In this document: positions 16,943-25,489 of the stretch, in pieces
How the letters are laid out: every line of letters starts with the position of its first letter
Position numbering within the stretch: position 1 is the first letter of the stretch
Source of the DNA: 38-11 sp964539975
Lineage (GTDB): Bacteria; Bacillota; Clostridia; Tissierellales; Dethiosulfatibacteraceae
Length of the DNA: 64,000 bases
NCBI GenBank assembly: GCA_964539975.1
Contig: CAZIKK010000004.1
Location: 1 to 64,000, forward strand
Direction of reading: 5' to 3'
Translations under genes and position numbers: made by a program
The notes under the pieces: generated by a model
Database searches by the model: none
The model's input: only the letters and a program-made list of their open reading frames with translations
What the model was told of the DNA's origin: nothing

Positions 16943-17593
16943 TCAAGGCTTGATATAGCTGATAGCAACGCCGTCTCCCAATGGCAGCACAGTGGTTTCC
17001 AAATCAGGATGGGTGCTTAAGTAATCAAGGTATGCCCGCATTTCTCTTACAATGGTTCTTTGGCGTCGTACTACTAGTGAATCGGTTGCTGTCATGCCTT
17101 TGTGCAGCACGTTATCAGAAATGATCAGGCCTCCGGGCACCAAGCATTTCTTGGCTGATTGATAAAACTGTTGGTATTTGCTTTTGGCGCCATCAAGAAA
17201 CAAGATATCATAAGGTTTCGTTAGCCTAGGCAACAGCTCTGTGGCTTCCCCTTGAAGCAAGGTGATGGGTGTGGGATGCTCATAATTTTCTAAGTTGCTG
17301 TGGGCTTTTTCCAGCATGTGTGGGCTTCTTTCAAGGGTGGTGATATACCCATTAGGGTCATTGATGATGCGAGACATGAATATAGCTGAAAAACCTACCG
17401 CTGTTCCGATTTCCAACACCCGGGTGGCTTGCTTGATTTGAATAAGAAATCGAATGAGTTGCCCCACTTCCTTGTGAATAATAGGGATATGACTGGCTTC
17501 GCAGGTTCGTCGAAACTCAGCCATTAAAGGGTCATGGTCTGGTATAAGATTTTGTAAGTAGTCTGATACATAATGTTTGTTTATTCGTTCCAA
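16943..17593 (-). CDS. trmR: tRNA 5-hydroxyuridine methyltransferase TrmR (O-methyltransferase family 3)
   Basis: This 216-residue SAM-dependent methyltransferase has motif I VLEIGTAVGFSAIFM near 65 and the metal-binding acidic region ILFLDGAKSKYQ near 130, typical of the class I O-methyltransferases related to caffeoyl-CoA methyltransferase. In B. subtilis the syntenic YrrM/TrmR methylates 5-hydroxyuridine at tRNA position 34. It starts with TTG after AAGGTGA and lies 9 bp after mltG. The assignment rests on motif plus conserved neighbours. Confidence 0.82.
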   Translation of the reverse strand: MERINKHYVSDYLQNLIPDHDPLMAEFRRTCEASHIPIIHKEVGQLIRFLIQIKQATRVLEIGTAVGFSAIFMSRIINDPNGYITTLERSPHMLEKAHSNLENYEHPTPITLLQGEATELLPRLTKPYDILFLDGAKSKYQQFYQSAKKCLVPGGLIISDNVLHKGMTATDSLVVRRQRTIVREMRAYLDYLSTHPDLETTVLPLGDGVAISYIKP

Positions 17594-17602
17594 GATATCA
17601 CC

Positions 17603-18616
17603 TTAATTGCGAATGTATTGGTCTTTAGCTCTTAAAAAATCGTTATAGTCATCTGTGAAGTAATGGGAGCCGTCTCCCTTTGCCAGGAAAAACAGATACT
17701 GGGTATCATCAGGGTTCACCGCGGCTTCTATGGAAGCTTTGCCAGGCGAATTGATGGGGCTTGGAGGTAATCCCCAATGGATATAGGTATTATAAGGAGA
17801 CTCAATGGCCAAGTCGTCGTAGGTCAAAACACTTTTTCTTTCTCCCAACACATATTGGACTGTGGCACATGACTCCAATCGCCAACCTTGTTGGATTCTG
17901 TTATAGAAGACAGAGGCTACAAGAGGCCGTTCGCTGTCCCATTGGGCTTCTCCTTCTATGATGGCAGCCATGGACATGAGTTGATTCAAATCCATTCCTT
18001 CAGGTAGATTGTTTTCAATGACTTCATGATAGATGTTTTCAAAGCCATCCAATAAACGTCGCAGGATGTCTTCTTCCGTGGCATCCAAATAAATATTGTA
18101 AGTGTTTGGATAGAGATAGCCTTCTAAGCTGTCTACTTGAAGAGATTGAAGAAAAGGATAGTCCTCTGCAAAATGGGACACATTGTGCGCTAAATCCATG
18201 AACACATGTAAGTCCAATTCTGTTTGCCTTACCAGTGCGGCAAGGGCTTCTTCTAATGTGAGTCCTTCCTGAAGGGTGATGTTGCGGGTACGCGACACAT
18301 TGCTTCCTTGATTTAAGAGTTGAGCTATCTCTGGAAGTGTCATGCTTGGATTCATCTCGTATTCTCCCGCTTTGAAATCGGCTCCCAACTGATTCAATCT
18401 CAAGTAGAGTTGGTAAACCGTCTGGTTTTGAATCAAGCCTTGGTCGTGGAGCAATCGACCAATCCCATTGGGAGAGGTTCCCGATGGGATGGTGACATAA
18501 TGAGGTGTTTCGTCATGGGTGTTTACAGCTTCTAGGTGGCTTTGGTAATAATGGACACCATAAAAACTTGCTCCAATGATAATCAATAGGATGAATAGTA
18601 GAATCTGTTTTTTCAT
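17603..18616 (-). CDS. mltG: Endolytic transglycosylase MltG
   Basis: This 337-residue protein has one N-terminal membrane helix (about 4-20), a LysM-like region (YVTIPSGTSPNGIGRLLHDQ, 41-60) and the YceG catalytic domain. The catalytic Glu lies in AAIIEGEA near 218, with VASVFYNRI after it and SPYNTYIHWGLPPSPINSPG towards the C terminus. It cleaves nascent peptidoglycan and is thought to set glycan length. It heads a mltG-trmR-trhP-udk run as in B. subtilis yrrL-yrrM-yrrN/O-udk. Confidence 0.93.
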   Translation of the reverse strand: MKKQILLFILLIIIGASFYGVHYYQSHLEAVNTHDETPHYVTIPSGTSPNGIGRLLHDQGLIQNQTVYQLYLRLNQLGADFKAGEYEMNPSMTLPEIAQLLNQGSNVSRTRNITLQEGLTLEEALAALVRQTELDLHVFMDLAHNVSHFAEDYPFLQSLQVDSLEGYLYPNTYNIYLDATEEDILRRLLDGFENIYHEVIENNLPEGMDLNQLMSMAAIIEGEAQWDSERPLVASVFYNRIQQGWRLESCATVQYVLGERKSVLTYDDLAIESPYNTYIHWGLPPSPINSPGKASIEAAVNPDDTQYLFFLAKGDGSHYFTDDYNDFLRAKDQYIRN

Positions 18617-18626
18617 GTTGAGCCTC

Positions 18627-20309
18627 TTATTTTTGTCCAGGTTTTACTTCCATGATAATAGGCAGAATCATAGGACGTCGCTTGATTTCACTGTAAATGA
18701 ATTTGCTAAGATCATCTCGAATGGCATTTTTGATAGGAGACCATTCTTTGATATTGTTTTCGAAACATTTGTTTAAGGTATTTTTTACAACCGTTTTAGA
18801 TTCGTCCATTAAATCTTCATTTTCTCTTACGTAGACAAACCCTCTTGAAACGATGTCCGGTCCAGAAACCAATTGACCAGTGCGTCTTTCAAGACCGACG
18901 ACAGCAATGATAAGGCCGTCTTCTGACAAGTGCTTACGGTCTCTTAGAACAATATTGCCTACATCGCCTATTCCCAATCCATCGACGAGAATATTTCCAA
19001 ACTGGGCTTTTTGCGTGGTTTTAATGTCTCGCTTGGTGACTTCTACAATGTCTCCTGTGCTGGCAACCAAAATGTTTTTTGCTTTAATTCCCAAGCTTTC
19101 TGCCAATTCGGCATGTTTGCGCAAATGTCGAGATTCTCCGTGTACCGGCATAAAGAACTTGGGTTGTAGCAAGGTCAGCATTAGTTTCAAGTCTTCTTGC
19201 TTGGCATGACCCGATACATGGATATCTTGCATTTTATCGTAGATGACTTCCACATTTTTTTCATAAAGTTGGTTGATGACTCTGCTGATGGTTTTTTCAT
19301 TGCCTGGAATAGGGCTGGCTGAAATGATAACCGTGTCCCCTTCTTTTAGTTCTATTTTCCGATGGTCGCTGGCAGCCATTCTAGAAAGTGCCGCCATGGG
19401 TTCTCCCTGACTCCCTGTGGAGATAATGACCAATTCTTTGTCTTTGTATTTGTTAATGTCGTTGACATTGATGATCAAATCCGGTGTGATGTTGATGTAT
19501 CCTAGTTCTGTTGCCACTTGTATGACATTCAACATACTTCGTCCAGAGATGACAATTTTTCTTTTGAAAACTTTTGCCGCATCTATGATTTGCTGAATGC
19601 GATAGACATTGGAAGCAAAGGTAGCCACTACAATGCGCTTTTTTGCTTTCTTAAATAAGTCGGTAAAGTTGTTGGTAAGGGTCGCTTCCGACATAGAATA
19701 GCCAGGGCTCTCTACATTGGTGCTGTCGGACATGGCCAATAAAACCCCTTTCTTGCCGTATTCCGCTATGGTGTGTAAGTCAATGGGCAGTCCACCTACG
19801 GGCGTATAATCGATTTTGAAGTCACCTGTATGGAAAACTACGCCAATAGGGGTTGTGATAGCGAGACAGGATGCATCAGGTATGCTGTGATTGCTTCTAA
19901 TAAAGTGAATCTTGAAGCAACCAAGTTCAATCTGATCTCCATGATTGACGGTGTTTAATTCCGGCACTTTCACCGGATGTTCCAATAATTTTTTCTCGAT
20001 CAGTCCTAAAGAAAACCGGGTTCCATAAATAGGGACATCTATTTTCCTAAGTAGGTATGGGATAGATCCAATATGGTCTTCATGACCATGCGTGATCACC
20101 AATCCCCTGATTCTTTCTTTGTTTTTGACCAAATAAGTGATATCAGGTATGACGATGTCAATTCCCAACATTTCATCCTCTGGGAACCCCATGCCACAAT
20201 CTACAATTAGAATATCTTCACCATATTCAAATACTGTCAGATTTTTACCGATTTCACCCAATCCCCCCAGAGGGATCACCTTTAACTTTTTGTCGTTTCC
20301 TTTTTGCAT
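18627..20309 (-). CDS. rnj: Ribonuclease J
   Basis: This 560-residue metallo-beta-lactamase/beta-CASP nuclease has the motif 2 sequence THGHEDHIGS near 75, SNHSIPDASC near 142, HTGDFK near 165 and a beta-CASP GRSM motif. C-terminal motifs include PVHGESRHL. It degrades and matures mRNA and rRNA by 5' exonuclease and endonuclease action. It starts after AAGGAGG and overlaps the fur gene by 28 nt, so the two are probably co-transcribed. Only one RNase J is present in this window; whether it is J1- or J2-like is not decided. Confidence 0.95.
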   Translation of the reverse strand: MQKGNDKKLKVIPLGGLGEIGKNLTVFEYGEDILIVDCGMGFPEDEMLGIDIVIPDITYLVKNKERIRGLVITHGHEDHIGSIPYLLRKIDVPIYGTRFSLGLIEKKLLEHPVKVPELNTVNHGDQIELGCFKIHFIRSNHSIPDASCLAITTPIGVVFHTGDFKIDYTPVGGLPIDLHTIAEYGKKGVLLAMSDSTNVESPGYSMSEATLTNNFTDLFKKAKKRIVVATFASNVYRIQQIIDAAKVFKRKIVISGRSMLNVIQVATELGYINITPDLIINVNDINKYKDKELVIISTGSQGEPMAALSRMAASDHRKIELKEGDTVIISASPIPGNEKTISRVINQLYEKNVEVIYDKMQDIHVSGHAKQEDLKLMLTLLQPKFFMPVHGESRHLRKHAELAESLGIKAKNILVASTGDIVEVTKRDIKTTQKAQFGNILVDGLGIGDVGNIVLRDRKHLSEDGLIIAVVGLERRTGQLVSGPDIVSRGFVYVRENEDLMDESKTVVKNTLNKCFENNIKEWSPIKNAIRDDLSKFIYSEIKRRPMILPIIMEVKPGQK

Positions 20310-20755
20310 TTTTTCCTCCTTTTTTGGCAGTCAACACATGTCCCGAAAAACTTGAGGGTATGGTTATGAATATCGAACTCATAATTTTTCTCAATGTGGT
20401 CTTCAAGATCTTGAAGCAAGTCAATTTTAACTTCCATAATTTTTCCGCACTCAACGCATATTAAATGATGATGTCTGTGAGATTCGTCGTCAAAATGACT
20501 CATTTCAAACCTACTGCAGCCATCATTAAAATTCAATCTGTAAATAATGCCGATCTTTTCAAAAAGTTTCAATGTTCTATAAACCGTAGCCAGTCCGATT
20601 TCGGGATGGTCTTCTTTAACGATCTCATAGATTTCTTCAGGACTGAAATGTTTGCCTTCATTCGCATGAATGACTTCAAACACCACACGTCTTTGGGTTG
20701 TTAGTTTGTAGCCTGATTCGTTTAGTTTTTCTTTAAATATTTCAAAATTTTGCAT
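20282..20755 (-). CDS. fur: Fur family metalloregulator
   Basis: This 157-residue repressor has an N-terminal winged helix (about 1-85; EIGLATVYRTLKLFEKIG) and a C-terminal dimerisation domain with HRHHHLICVECGK. Its structural zinc pairs are CVECGK and CVDCQK (CxxC). The spacing and the HHHLIC motif favour Fur over PerR or Zur, but the sensed metal cannot be fixed by eye. The tail is very basic (RRKKCKKETTK). It is preceded by its own promoter and a large inverted repeat, suggesting autoregulation, and its end overlaps rnj. Confidence 0.85.
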   Translation of the reverse strand: MQNFEIFKEKLNESGYKLTTQRRVVFEVIHANEGKHFSPEEIYEIVKEDHPEIGLATVYRTLKLFEKIGIIYRLNFNDGCSRFEMSHFDDESHRHHHLICVECGKIMEVKIDLLQDLEDHIEKNYEFDIHNHTLKFFGTCVDCQKRRKKCKKETTKS

Positions 20756-20763
20756 ATTTCCAC

Positions 20764-20822
20764 CACTCTTATTTGATTTTTATTATCAATAAGAGTGTAT
20801 TATTAATTAAGGATTTTGTCAA
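20764..20822 (-). promoter_or_regulatory. fur promoter with overlapping Fur-box-like inverted repeat
   Basis: On the minus strand TTGACA (20822-20817), a 17-nt spacer and TACACT (20799-20794) form a promoter. An inverted repeat with arms CACTCTTATT and AATAAGAGTG spans 20797-20764, beginning inside the -10 and ending at the GGTGG ribosome site. Its centre (20774-20788) matches the Fur 7-1-7 core TGATAAT-N-ATTATCA at 12 of 14 positions. Confidence 0.6.
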
Positions 20823-21065
20823 TTATATAATCTCATCTGCCATGGCTTCGTAGATGTCAATGACTTCTTGAAGTTCTTCGTCGTCTTCGATCATCAGGAA
20901 AAGAGGCTGATCATTTTCGTCTCTATGGACTTTGTAGATCATGCCTTCATCGCTGTCGGGATATCTAAGAACGGCATATTCTTCTTCGTCTAAGTGAAAA
21001 GTGGCGAGTATTTCGAGTGTTTCTTTTTGACCTTCGTCATTGATTAATTCAATATAATCATTCAT
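20823..21065 (-). CDS. DUF1292 family protein (YrzB-like)
   Basis: This 80-residue very acidic protein matches the DUF1292 pattern: ELINDEGQKETLEILATFHL, then EEYAVLRYPDSDEG and the ELQEVIDIYEAM C terminus. The function is unknown. In Firmicutes the family lies next to ruvX, ireB and alaS, as here. It overlaps ruvX by 8 nt, so it is translated from the same mRNA. Confidence 0.85.
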   Translation of the reverse strand: MNDYIELINDEGQKETLEILATFHLDEEEYAVLRYPDSDEGMIYKVHRDENDQPLFLMIEDDEELQEVIDIYEAMADEII

Positions 21066-21489
21066 GGCTTGCTCCTGTTCTATTTTTATCCAAAAAAGTG
21101 GTCAGTATATTGACCGCTGCCAGCTTGTCAATCACTTCTTTTCGTTTTGCCCGGGACACATTGCCATCGATCAGCATTCTTTCCGCCATAGTCGTGGTCA
21201 TGCGTTCGTCTTGAAAGATAATTTCTTGTTCGTATCGATACCGCATTTTCTTCACATATTGCTGAACTTTTTCTGCTTGTATGCCAATGGTGCCATCCAG
21301 TTTTTTGGGTAGTCCCACCACGATCACGTCGACTTGGTAGGTTGTGATGATGTCATCTAATTCTTGAAAATCTTTTTTGTAGCTAATGCGTCGGATTGTC
21401 TTGACACCTTGAGCCGTTAGATTCAAGGGATCGCTGACAGCGACGCCGATCGTGTTGTCTCCAATATCTAGAGCCATATATCGTGTCAT
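21058..21489 (-). CDS. ruvX: RuvX/YqgF-type pre-16S rRNA nuclease or Holliday junction resolvase
   Basis: This 143-residue RNase H-fold protein starts MALDIGDNTIGVAVSDPLNL with the first catalytic Asp, has VVGLPKKLDG near 82 and ends with DERMTTTMAERMLID and DKLAAVNILTTFLD. YqgF proteins mature the 5' end of 16S rRNA in E. coli and have been reported as Holliday resolvases elsewhere. It is conserved beside DUF1292 and IreB. Which role dominates here is not known. Confidence 0.9.
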   Translation of the reverse strand: MTRYMALDIGDNTIGVAVSDPLNLTAQGVKTIRRISYKKDFQELDDIITTYQVDVIVVGLPKKLDGTIGIQAEKVQQYVKKMRYRYEQEIIFQDERMTTTMAERMLIDGNVSRAKRKEVIDKLAAVNILTTFLDKNRTGASHE

Positions 21490-21514
21490 TGTAGCCTTCC
21501 TTTTTCGTATTTAT

Positions 21515-22447
21515 TTAAATGATTTTAATGCAAAAGTCTTGGCAAGCGGTGGCACAGTAACTGCATAGGACACATTTTTCAGGATCCACGACAGCCTTTT
21601 TATCAACCAGCGAAAGCGCTTTTTGCTGACATCTAGACACACAGGCACCACATCCTGTACACCACCATGCGATGTTTAATTGTCGATGTTTGTTCTTAAT
21701 GGCTTGCTGCCATTCCTTAGGTAAAGGCTGATTTTTGTAAACAGCCCAATTAAAATCTATTTCTTCTCTATAACGCATACCAATAGCTATCCAATCCACT
21801 AAAGGCGATTGAAGGACAAAGTTCAAGGCATGGATGGGATCTTGTGTCAGATGCCCTCCTGCAAAGGGTTTCATGGCCAGGACTTGTTTGCCTTTTGATT
21901 TAACAATAGCCAATGCTTTTTCCATGTCTTGAATGGTTCCATCAGGGATGCCCATACCGAATTGATTAAAGATGGGGTGAATGATATCTAACGCGTCATA
22001 AACGCCAACTTCTTGGACACATGTGTGAAAATGTGTTGAGATACCCACCTTTTTAATGATCCCATCGGATTTATATTTTAATAATCGCTCCAAAGCGGTA
22101 TAATGGCCTCTGAATGTATGGATGCTTTCTTGCTCGTGAAGCATGAAAACATCGATATAATCTGTTCCCATTTCTCGAAGGGCTTGATTGACACTTTCTT
22201 CCGCTGTTTCTTTGGAGTAGGCATACGACTTTGTGCTGATCAATAAAGGTTCTCTTCCCACCTCTCGAATCAATTGGCCTAAAATATCATAGGTCTCATA
22301 TAGCTCGGCGGTGTCAAAAAAATTGATGCCTTTTTCAAAGGCGTATCGTAGTAGAGAGACTTTCTCCGTTAAGTTCAGTTGTGATTGTAGTGGACTTAAA
22401 GACAGTGTACCGTAACATATTTTCGATGCATTGGCAAGTGTTGGCAT
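21515..22447 (-). CDS. Aldo/keto reductase with C-terminal 2x[4Fe-4S] ferredoxin domain
   Basis: This protein of about 310 residues has an aldo/keto reductase barrel (about 1-255; INFFDTAELYETYDILG, ISTKSYAY, MLHEQES give the Asp, Tyr, Lys and His tetrad region). It ends with a bacterial ferredoxin domain holding CTGCGACVSRC and CVLCSYCATAC. The combination is common in anaerobes and suggests ferredoxin-coupled redox chemistry; the substrate is unknown. The ATG at 22447 follows GGAG by 6 nt; the upstream TTG and ATG codons lie before that site. It intrudes between ruvX and ireB, which are usually adjacent. Confidence 0.85.
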   Translation of the reverse strand: MPTLANASKICYGTLSLSPLQSQLNLTEKVSLLRYAFEKGINFFDTAELYETYDILGQLIREVGREPLLISTKSYAYSKETAEESVNQALREMGTDYIDVFMLHEQESIHTFRGHYTALERLLKYKSDGIIKKVGISTHFHTCVQEVGVYDALDIIHPIFNQFGMGIPDGTIQDMEKALAIVKSKGKQVLAMKPFAGGHLTQDPIHALNFVLQSPLVDWIAIGMRYREEIDFNWAVYKNQPLPKEWQQAIKNKHRQLNIAWWCTGCGACVSRCQQKALSLVDKKAVVDPEKCVLCSYCATACQDFCIKII

Positions 22448-22467
22448 AAGAAACTCCATCAAAAAGA

Positions 22468-22493
22468 ATATAGCAGTAGGCCTACTGCTATAT
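22468..22493 (-). terminator. 26-bp perfect palindrome, likely terminator after ireB
   Basis: ATATAGCAGTAGG is followed directly by its exact reverse complement. It starts 4 bp after the ireB stop and on the minus strand is followed by TTCTTTTT. It is also only 20 bp before the aldo/keto reductase start, so an operator role is possible. Confidence 0.6.
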
Positions 22494-22497
22494 CCGT

Positions 22498-22758
22498 TTA
22501 GTTATTCAAATCCTTTAGATAGTCGTTCAGTATTTCTTCCAATAGTTCGTCTCTTTCGACTTGCATAATGATGCTTCGTGCATTGTTATGACTTGTAATA
22601 TATGTAGGATCGCCAGATAGGATATAGCCAATCAGCTGACTCACAGGATTGTATCCTTTTTCGTTTAAGGCGTTGAGTACGGACCTTATCACTTCTTTAA
22701 CTTCATTTACATTGTTCAAGCCAAAGTCGAATTGAGTTGTCTTGTTCGTTTCCACCAT
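22498..22758 (-). CDS. ireB: IreB family regulatory phosphoprotein (UPF0297)
   Basis: This 86-residue protein matches IreB/YrzL: TTQFDFGLNNVNEVKEVIRS, then NALNEKGYNPVSQLIGYILS, GDPTYIT and ARSIIMQVERDELLEEI. In Enterococcus, IreB is a phosphorylated partner of the Ser/Thr kinase IreK and affects cephalosporin tolerance. The start at 22758 gives the family's usual length and follows GAGGTGAGGTGG. It lies 46 bp after alaS, the widely conserved arrangement. Confidence 0.93.
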   Translation of the reverse strand: MVETNKTTQFDFGLNNVNEVKEVIRSVLNALNEKGYNPVSQLIGYILSGDPTYITSHNNARSIIMQVERDELLEEILNDYLKDLNN

Positions 22759-22804
22759 AACCACCTCACCTCTCATTATAAGTAAAAACGGACAACAATT
22801 CAAT

Positions 22805-25438
22805 CTATTTTATCATTTCTTTCATGATTTCTTTGGCTCTTTCAAGGGCTTGACTGATTTTGTCCGGGCGCTTTCCTCCCGCTTGGGCAAAGTCAGGTCT
22901 GCCACCACCACCGCCTCCAACTATTTCAGCGGCAGCTTTCACAATTTTGCCTGCATGGAGTCCGGATGCCACCAAAGACTTTGAAATGGATGCGATCAAC
23001 AGCACTTTTCCATTGTTTTCTGCCGCCAGAACAATGGCAGCATGGTTGTGTTGGCTGGTGATCATATCTGCCATGTTTCTCAGACTATCGCTGTCTGATT
23101 GCCCAAGATCAAGGGTAAATAAATGGATATCTTTGTAGGTTTCATAATCATTCAACAATGATTGGGCCTCTTGTTTGATTGCTTCGTTTTTGTATTGGTT
23201 GATTAGTCGATCCTTCTCTTTTAATTCTTTTAATAGTTGATCTATTCTTGGCTCAATCATTTCGGGTGGGGTTTTTAACAATTCTGCTAAATTAAAAGCT
23301 TTTCCTTCATAAGCTTTTAAATAATCATAAGCGGGGCGTCCCGTTAAGGCTTCAATACGTCTGATGCCTGATGAGATACCGCCTTCACCGACTATTTTGA
23401 ATAATCCTACCTGGGCTGTGTTATTTACGTGAGTGCCACCGCATAATTCGCCTCCAGCCCCTTCTATGACCACGACTCGCACCTTGTCTCCATACTTGCT
23501 ATCAAACAAAGCTGTGATGCCTTTTGATTTGGCTTCATCTAGGCTCATTTGATCCACGTGGGTAGATAGCGAGGCGAAGATTTTTTCGTTGACTAGAGCT
23601 TCTATTTGAGTAAGTTCTTTTCTGGACGGACTTTCAAAATGGGAATAGTCAAATCTCAAACGATCTTTTTCTACTAGAGAACCTGCTTGATTCACATGAC
23701 TGCCTAACACTTCCTTTAGAGCCCAATGCAGTAGATGGGTGGCTGTATGATTGGCTGCCGTCATTTGTCGGCTCTCTCCATCCAGAATTACTTCAACTTT
23801 TTGATTTAAAGACAGTTGACCCGTTACAGGAGAGACTTTGTGCAAAAATATGTCGTTGTTGGCTTTTACCACATCTACTACTTTCACATGAAGGTTGTCT
23901 GCCAACAGTTGTCCTCTATCTCCTTTTTGACCGCCACTTTCAGCGTACAAGACGGTTTGATCTAAAACCACATACCCGTTATCTTCCAATAAGGTCACTG
24001 GTTTGAACTGGGCATTGTACAATTTGATAATGGTGGCTTCTGTTTGGGTTTGATCGTAACCTTTGAACCGTGTGGGTGCGACTTCTTCTATGACCAGATC
24101 TGACCCCGTCCAATCCTCTCCAGATCCAGATCCTCTAGCCTTTCTAGCTTTTTCCTTTTGCTCTGTCATATAGCTGGAGAAAGCGTCAAAGCTGACATAA
24201 TAGCCTTTCTCTTTTAGGATTTCTTCGGTTAATTCAAAGGGGAACCCATAAGTATCGTATAGTTTAAAGGCTTTTTCACCAGATAATTCTTTTTCGTGGT
24301 GGTCCTTTAACTCCTGACAATAGCGGTCCAGTATGGACATGCCTTGATGGATGGTTTTGTTGAACTTCTCTTCTTCCATGGTGATGATTTTAAAAATTTG
24401 TTCTTGGTTTAGTTTTAACTCAGGATAGGCTTCACCCCAATGTTGAATCACTTCTTTGGATAAGTCAGCAAGGAAATGATCTTCTATGCCCATCAATTTT
24501 CCATGCCTAGAAGCACGTCTTAGCAAACGTCTTAATACGTATCCCCTACCCTCGTTAGAGGGGATAACGCCGTCGCCAATAAGAAAGGTGATGGCTCGAG
24601 CATGGTCAGCAATGATGCGAATGGAAATGTCTGTTTTGGGATTGGCTTTATAGGGTGTTTGGCCTATTTTTTCAATCCATTCAATGAGGTTCATAAAAGG
24701 AGCCACTTCAAAAACATTGTCCTTGCCTTGAAGAACAGCCGCTACTCTTTCCAGTCCCATGCCTGTATCGATATTTGGATTTGCTAAAGGATGGTATACA
24801 CCTTCTGAGTCTTTGTCAAATTGAGTGAAAACCAAATTCCAAATCTCAACGTATCTGTCACAATCGCATCCTGGTGCACATTTGGAGTCGGAGCAACCAA
24901 ATTCGGTGCCCTTGTCGTAATATATCTCAGAGCAGGGTCCGCTGGGGCCCACTTCTAATTCCCAGAAATTGTCAGCTTTTCCAAGCCGAACAATGCGTTC
25001 TTCTGGCACGTTTACCTCATCTGCCCAAATCTGGTAAGCTTCATCATCTTCATGATAAACGGATACCCAAAGTTGATTTTCTGGGATGGCTAATTCCTGT
25101 GTGAGAAACTCCCATGCCCAAAAAATGGCTTCCCGCTTAAAATAATCGCCAAAAGAAAAATTTCCCAACATTTCAAAAAACGTGCAATGTCTGGCGGTGT
25201 GCCCAACATTGTCAATGTCACCCGTTCGGACACATTTCTGACAAGTGACCATGCGCTTGCTTGGAGGGGTGTCTGCTCCAGTGAAATATTTTTTCAACGG
25301 TGCCATTCCGGCATTGATTAGCAAAAGTGTCGGGTCATTTTTGGGGATTAAGGGAAAGCTGTGTACGGAAAGGTGTTCTTTCTTTTCAAAAAAAGCGAGA
25401 TAGCTTTTTCTGATCTGATCTATGGAATAATTACTCAT
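22805..25438 (-). CDS. alaS: Alanyl-tRNA synthetase
   Basis: This 877-residue class II synthetase charges tRNA-Ala. Motif regions include HSFPLIPKNDPTLLLINAGM near 28-47, RMVTCQKCVRTGDIDNVG and FFEMLGNFSFGDYFKREAI. The editing domain has ANHTATHLLHWAL near 560 and GGTHVNNT near 663, and the C terminus has the GGGGGGRPDFAQAGG DHHA1 loop. The Cys-rich insertion FGCSDSKCAPGCDC is seen near 180. Two ATGs follow CGGAGG; the second (25438) has better spacing. It has a perfect consensus promoter and a leader hairpin. Confidence 0.97.
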   Translation of the reverse strand: MSNYSIDQIRKSYLAFFEKKEHLSVHSFPLIPKNDPTLLLINAGMAPLKKYFTGADTPPSKRMVTCQKCVRTGDIDNVGHTARHCTFFEMLGNFSFGDYFKREAIFWAWEFLTQELAIPENQLWVSVYHEDDEAYQIWADEVNVPEERIVRLGKADNFWELEVGPSGPCSEIYYDKGTEFGCSDSKCAPGCDCDRYVEIWNLVFTQFDKDSEGVYHPLANPNIDTGMGLERVAAVLQGKDNVFEVAPFMNLIEWIEKIGQTPYKANPKTDISIRIIADHARAITFLIGDGVIPSNEGRGYVLRRLLRRASRHGKLMGIEDHFLADLSKEVIQHWGEAYPELKLNQEQIFKIITMEEEKFNKTIHQGMSILDRYCQELKDHHEKELSGEKAFKLYDTYGFPFELTEEILKEKGYYVSFDAFSSYMTEQKEKARKARGSGSGEDWTGSDLVIEEVAPTRFKGYDQTQTEATIIKLYNAQFKPVTLLEDNGYVVLDQTVLYAESGGQKGDRGQLLADNLHVKVVDVVKANNDIFLHKVSPVTGQLSLNQKVEVILDGESRQMTAANHTATHLLHWALKEVLGSHVNQAGSLVEKDRLRFDYSHFESPSRKELTQIEALVNEKIFASLSTHVDQMSLDEAKSKGITALFDSKYGDKVRVVVIEGAGGELCGGTHVNNTAQVGLFKIVGEGGISSGIRRIEALTGRPAYDYLKAYEGKAFNLAELLKTPPEMIEPRIDQLLKELKEKDRLINQYKNEAIKQEAQSLLNDYETYKDIHLFTLDLGQSDSDSLRNMADMITSQHNHAAIVLAAENNGKVLLIASISKSLVASGLHAGKIVKAAAEIVGGGGGGRPDFAQAGGKRPDKISQALERAKEIMKEMIK

Positions 25439-25458
25439 CATTGCCTCCGTAAAAATTT

Positions 25459-25479
25459 AACTCGTCACTTTGACGAGTT
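25459..25479 (-). promoter_or_regulatory. Stem-loop in the alaS leader
   Basis: AACTCGTCA-AAG-TGACGAGTT, a perfect 9-bp stem, lies in the short leader between the predicted transcription start (about 25483) and the CGGAGG ribosome site. It is followed by AAATTTTT, so it could be an attenuator, an mRNA stabiliser or an operator. It could also terminate mnmA, which stops 23 bp upstream. Confidence 0.5.
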
Positions 25480-25489
25480 TTCAAGTAAA

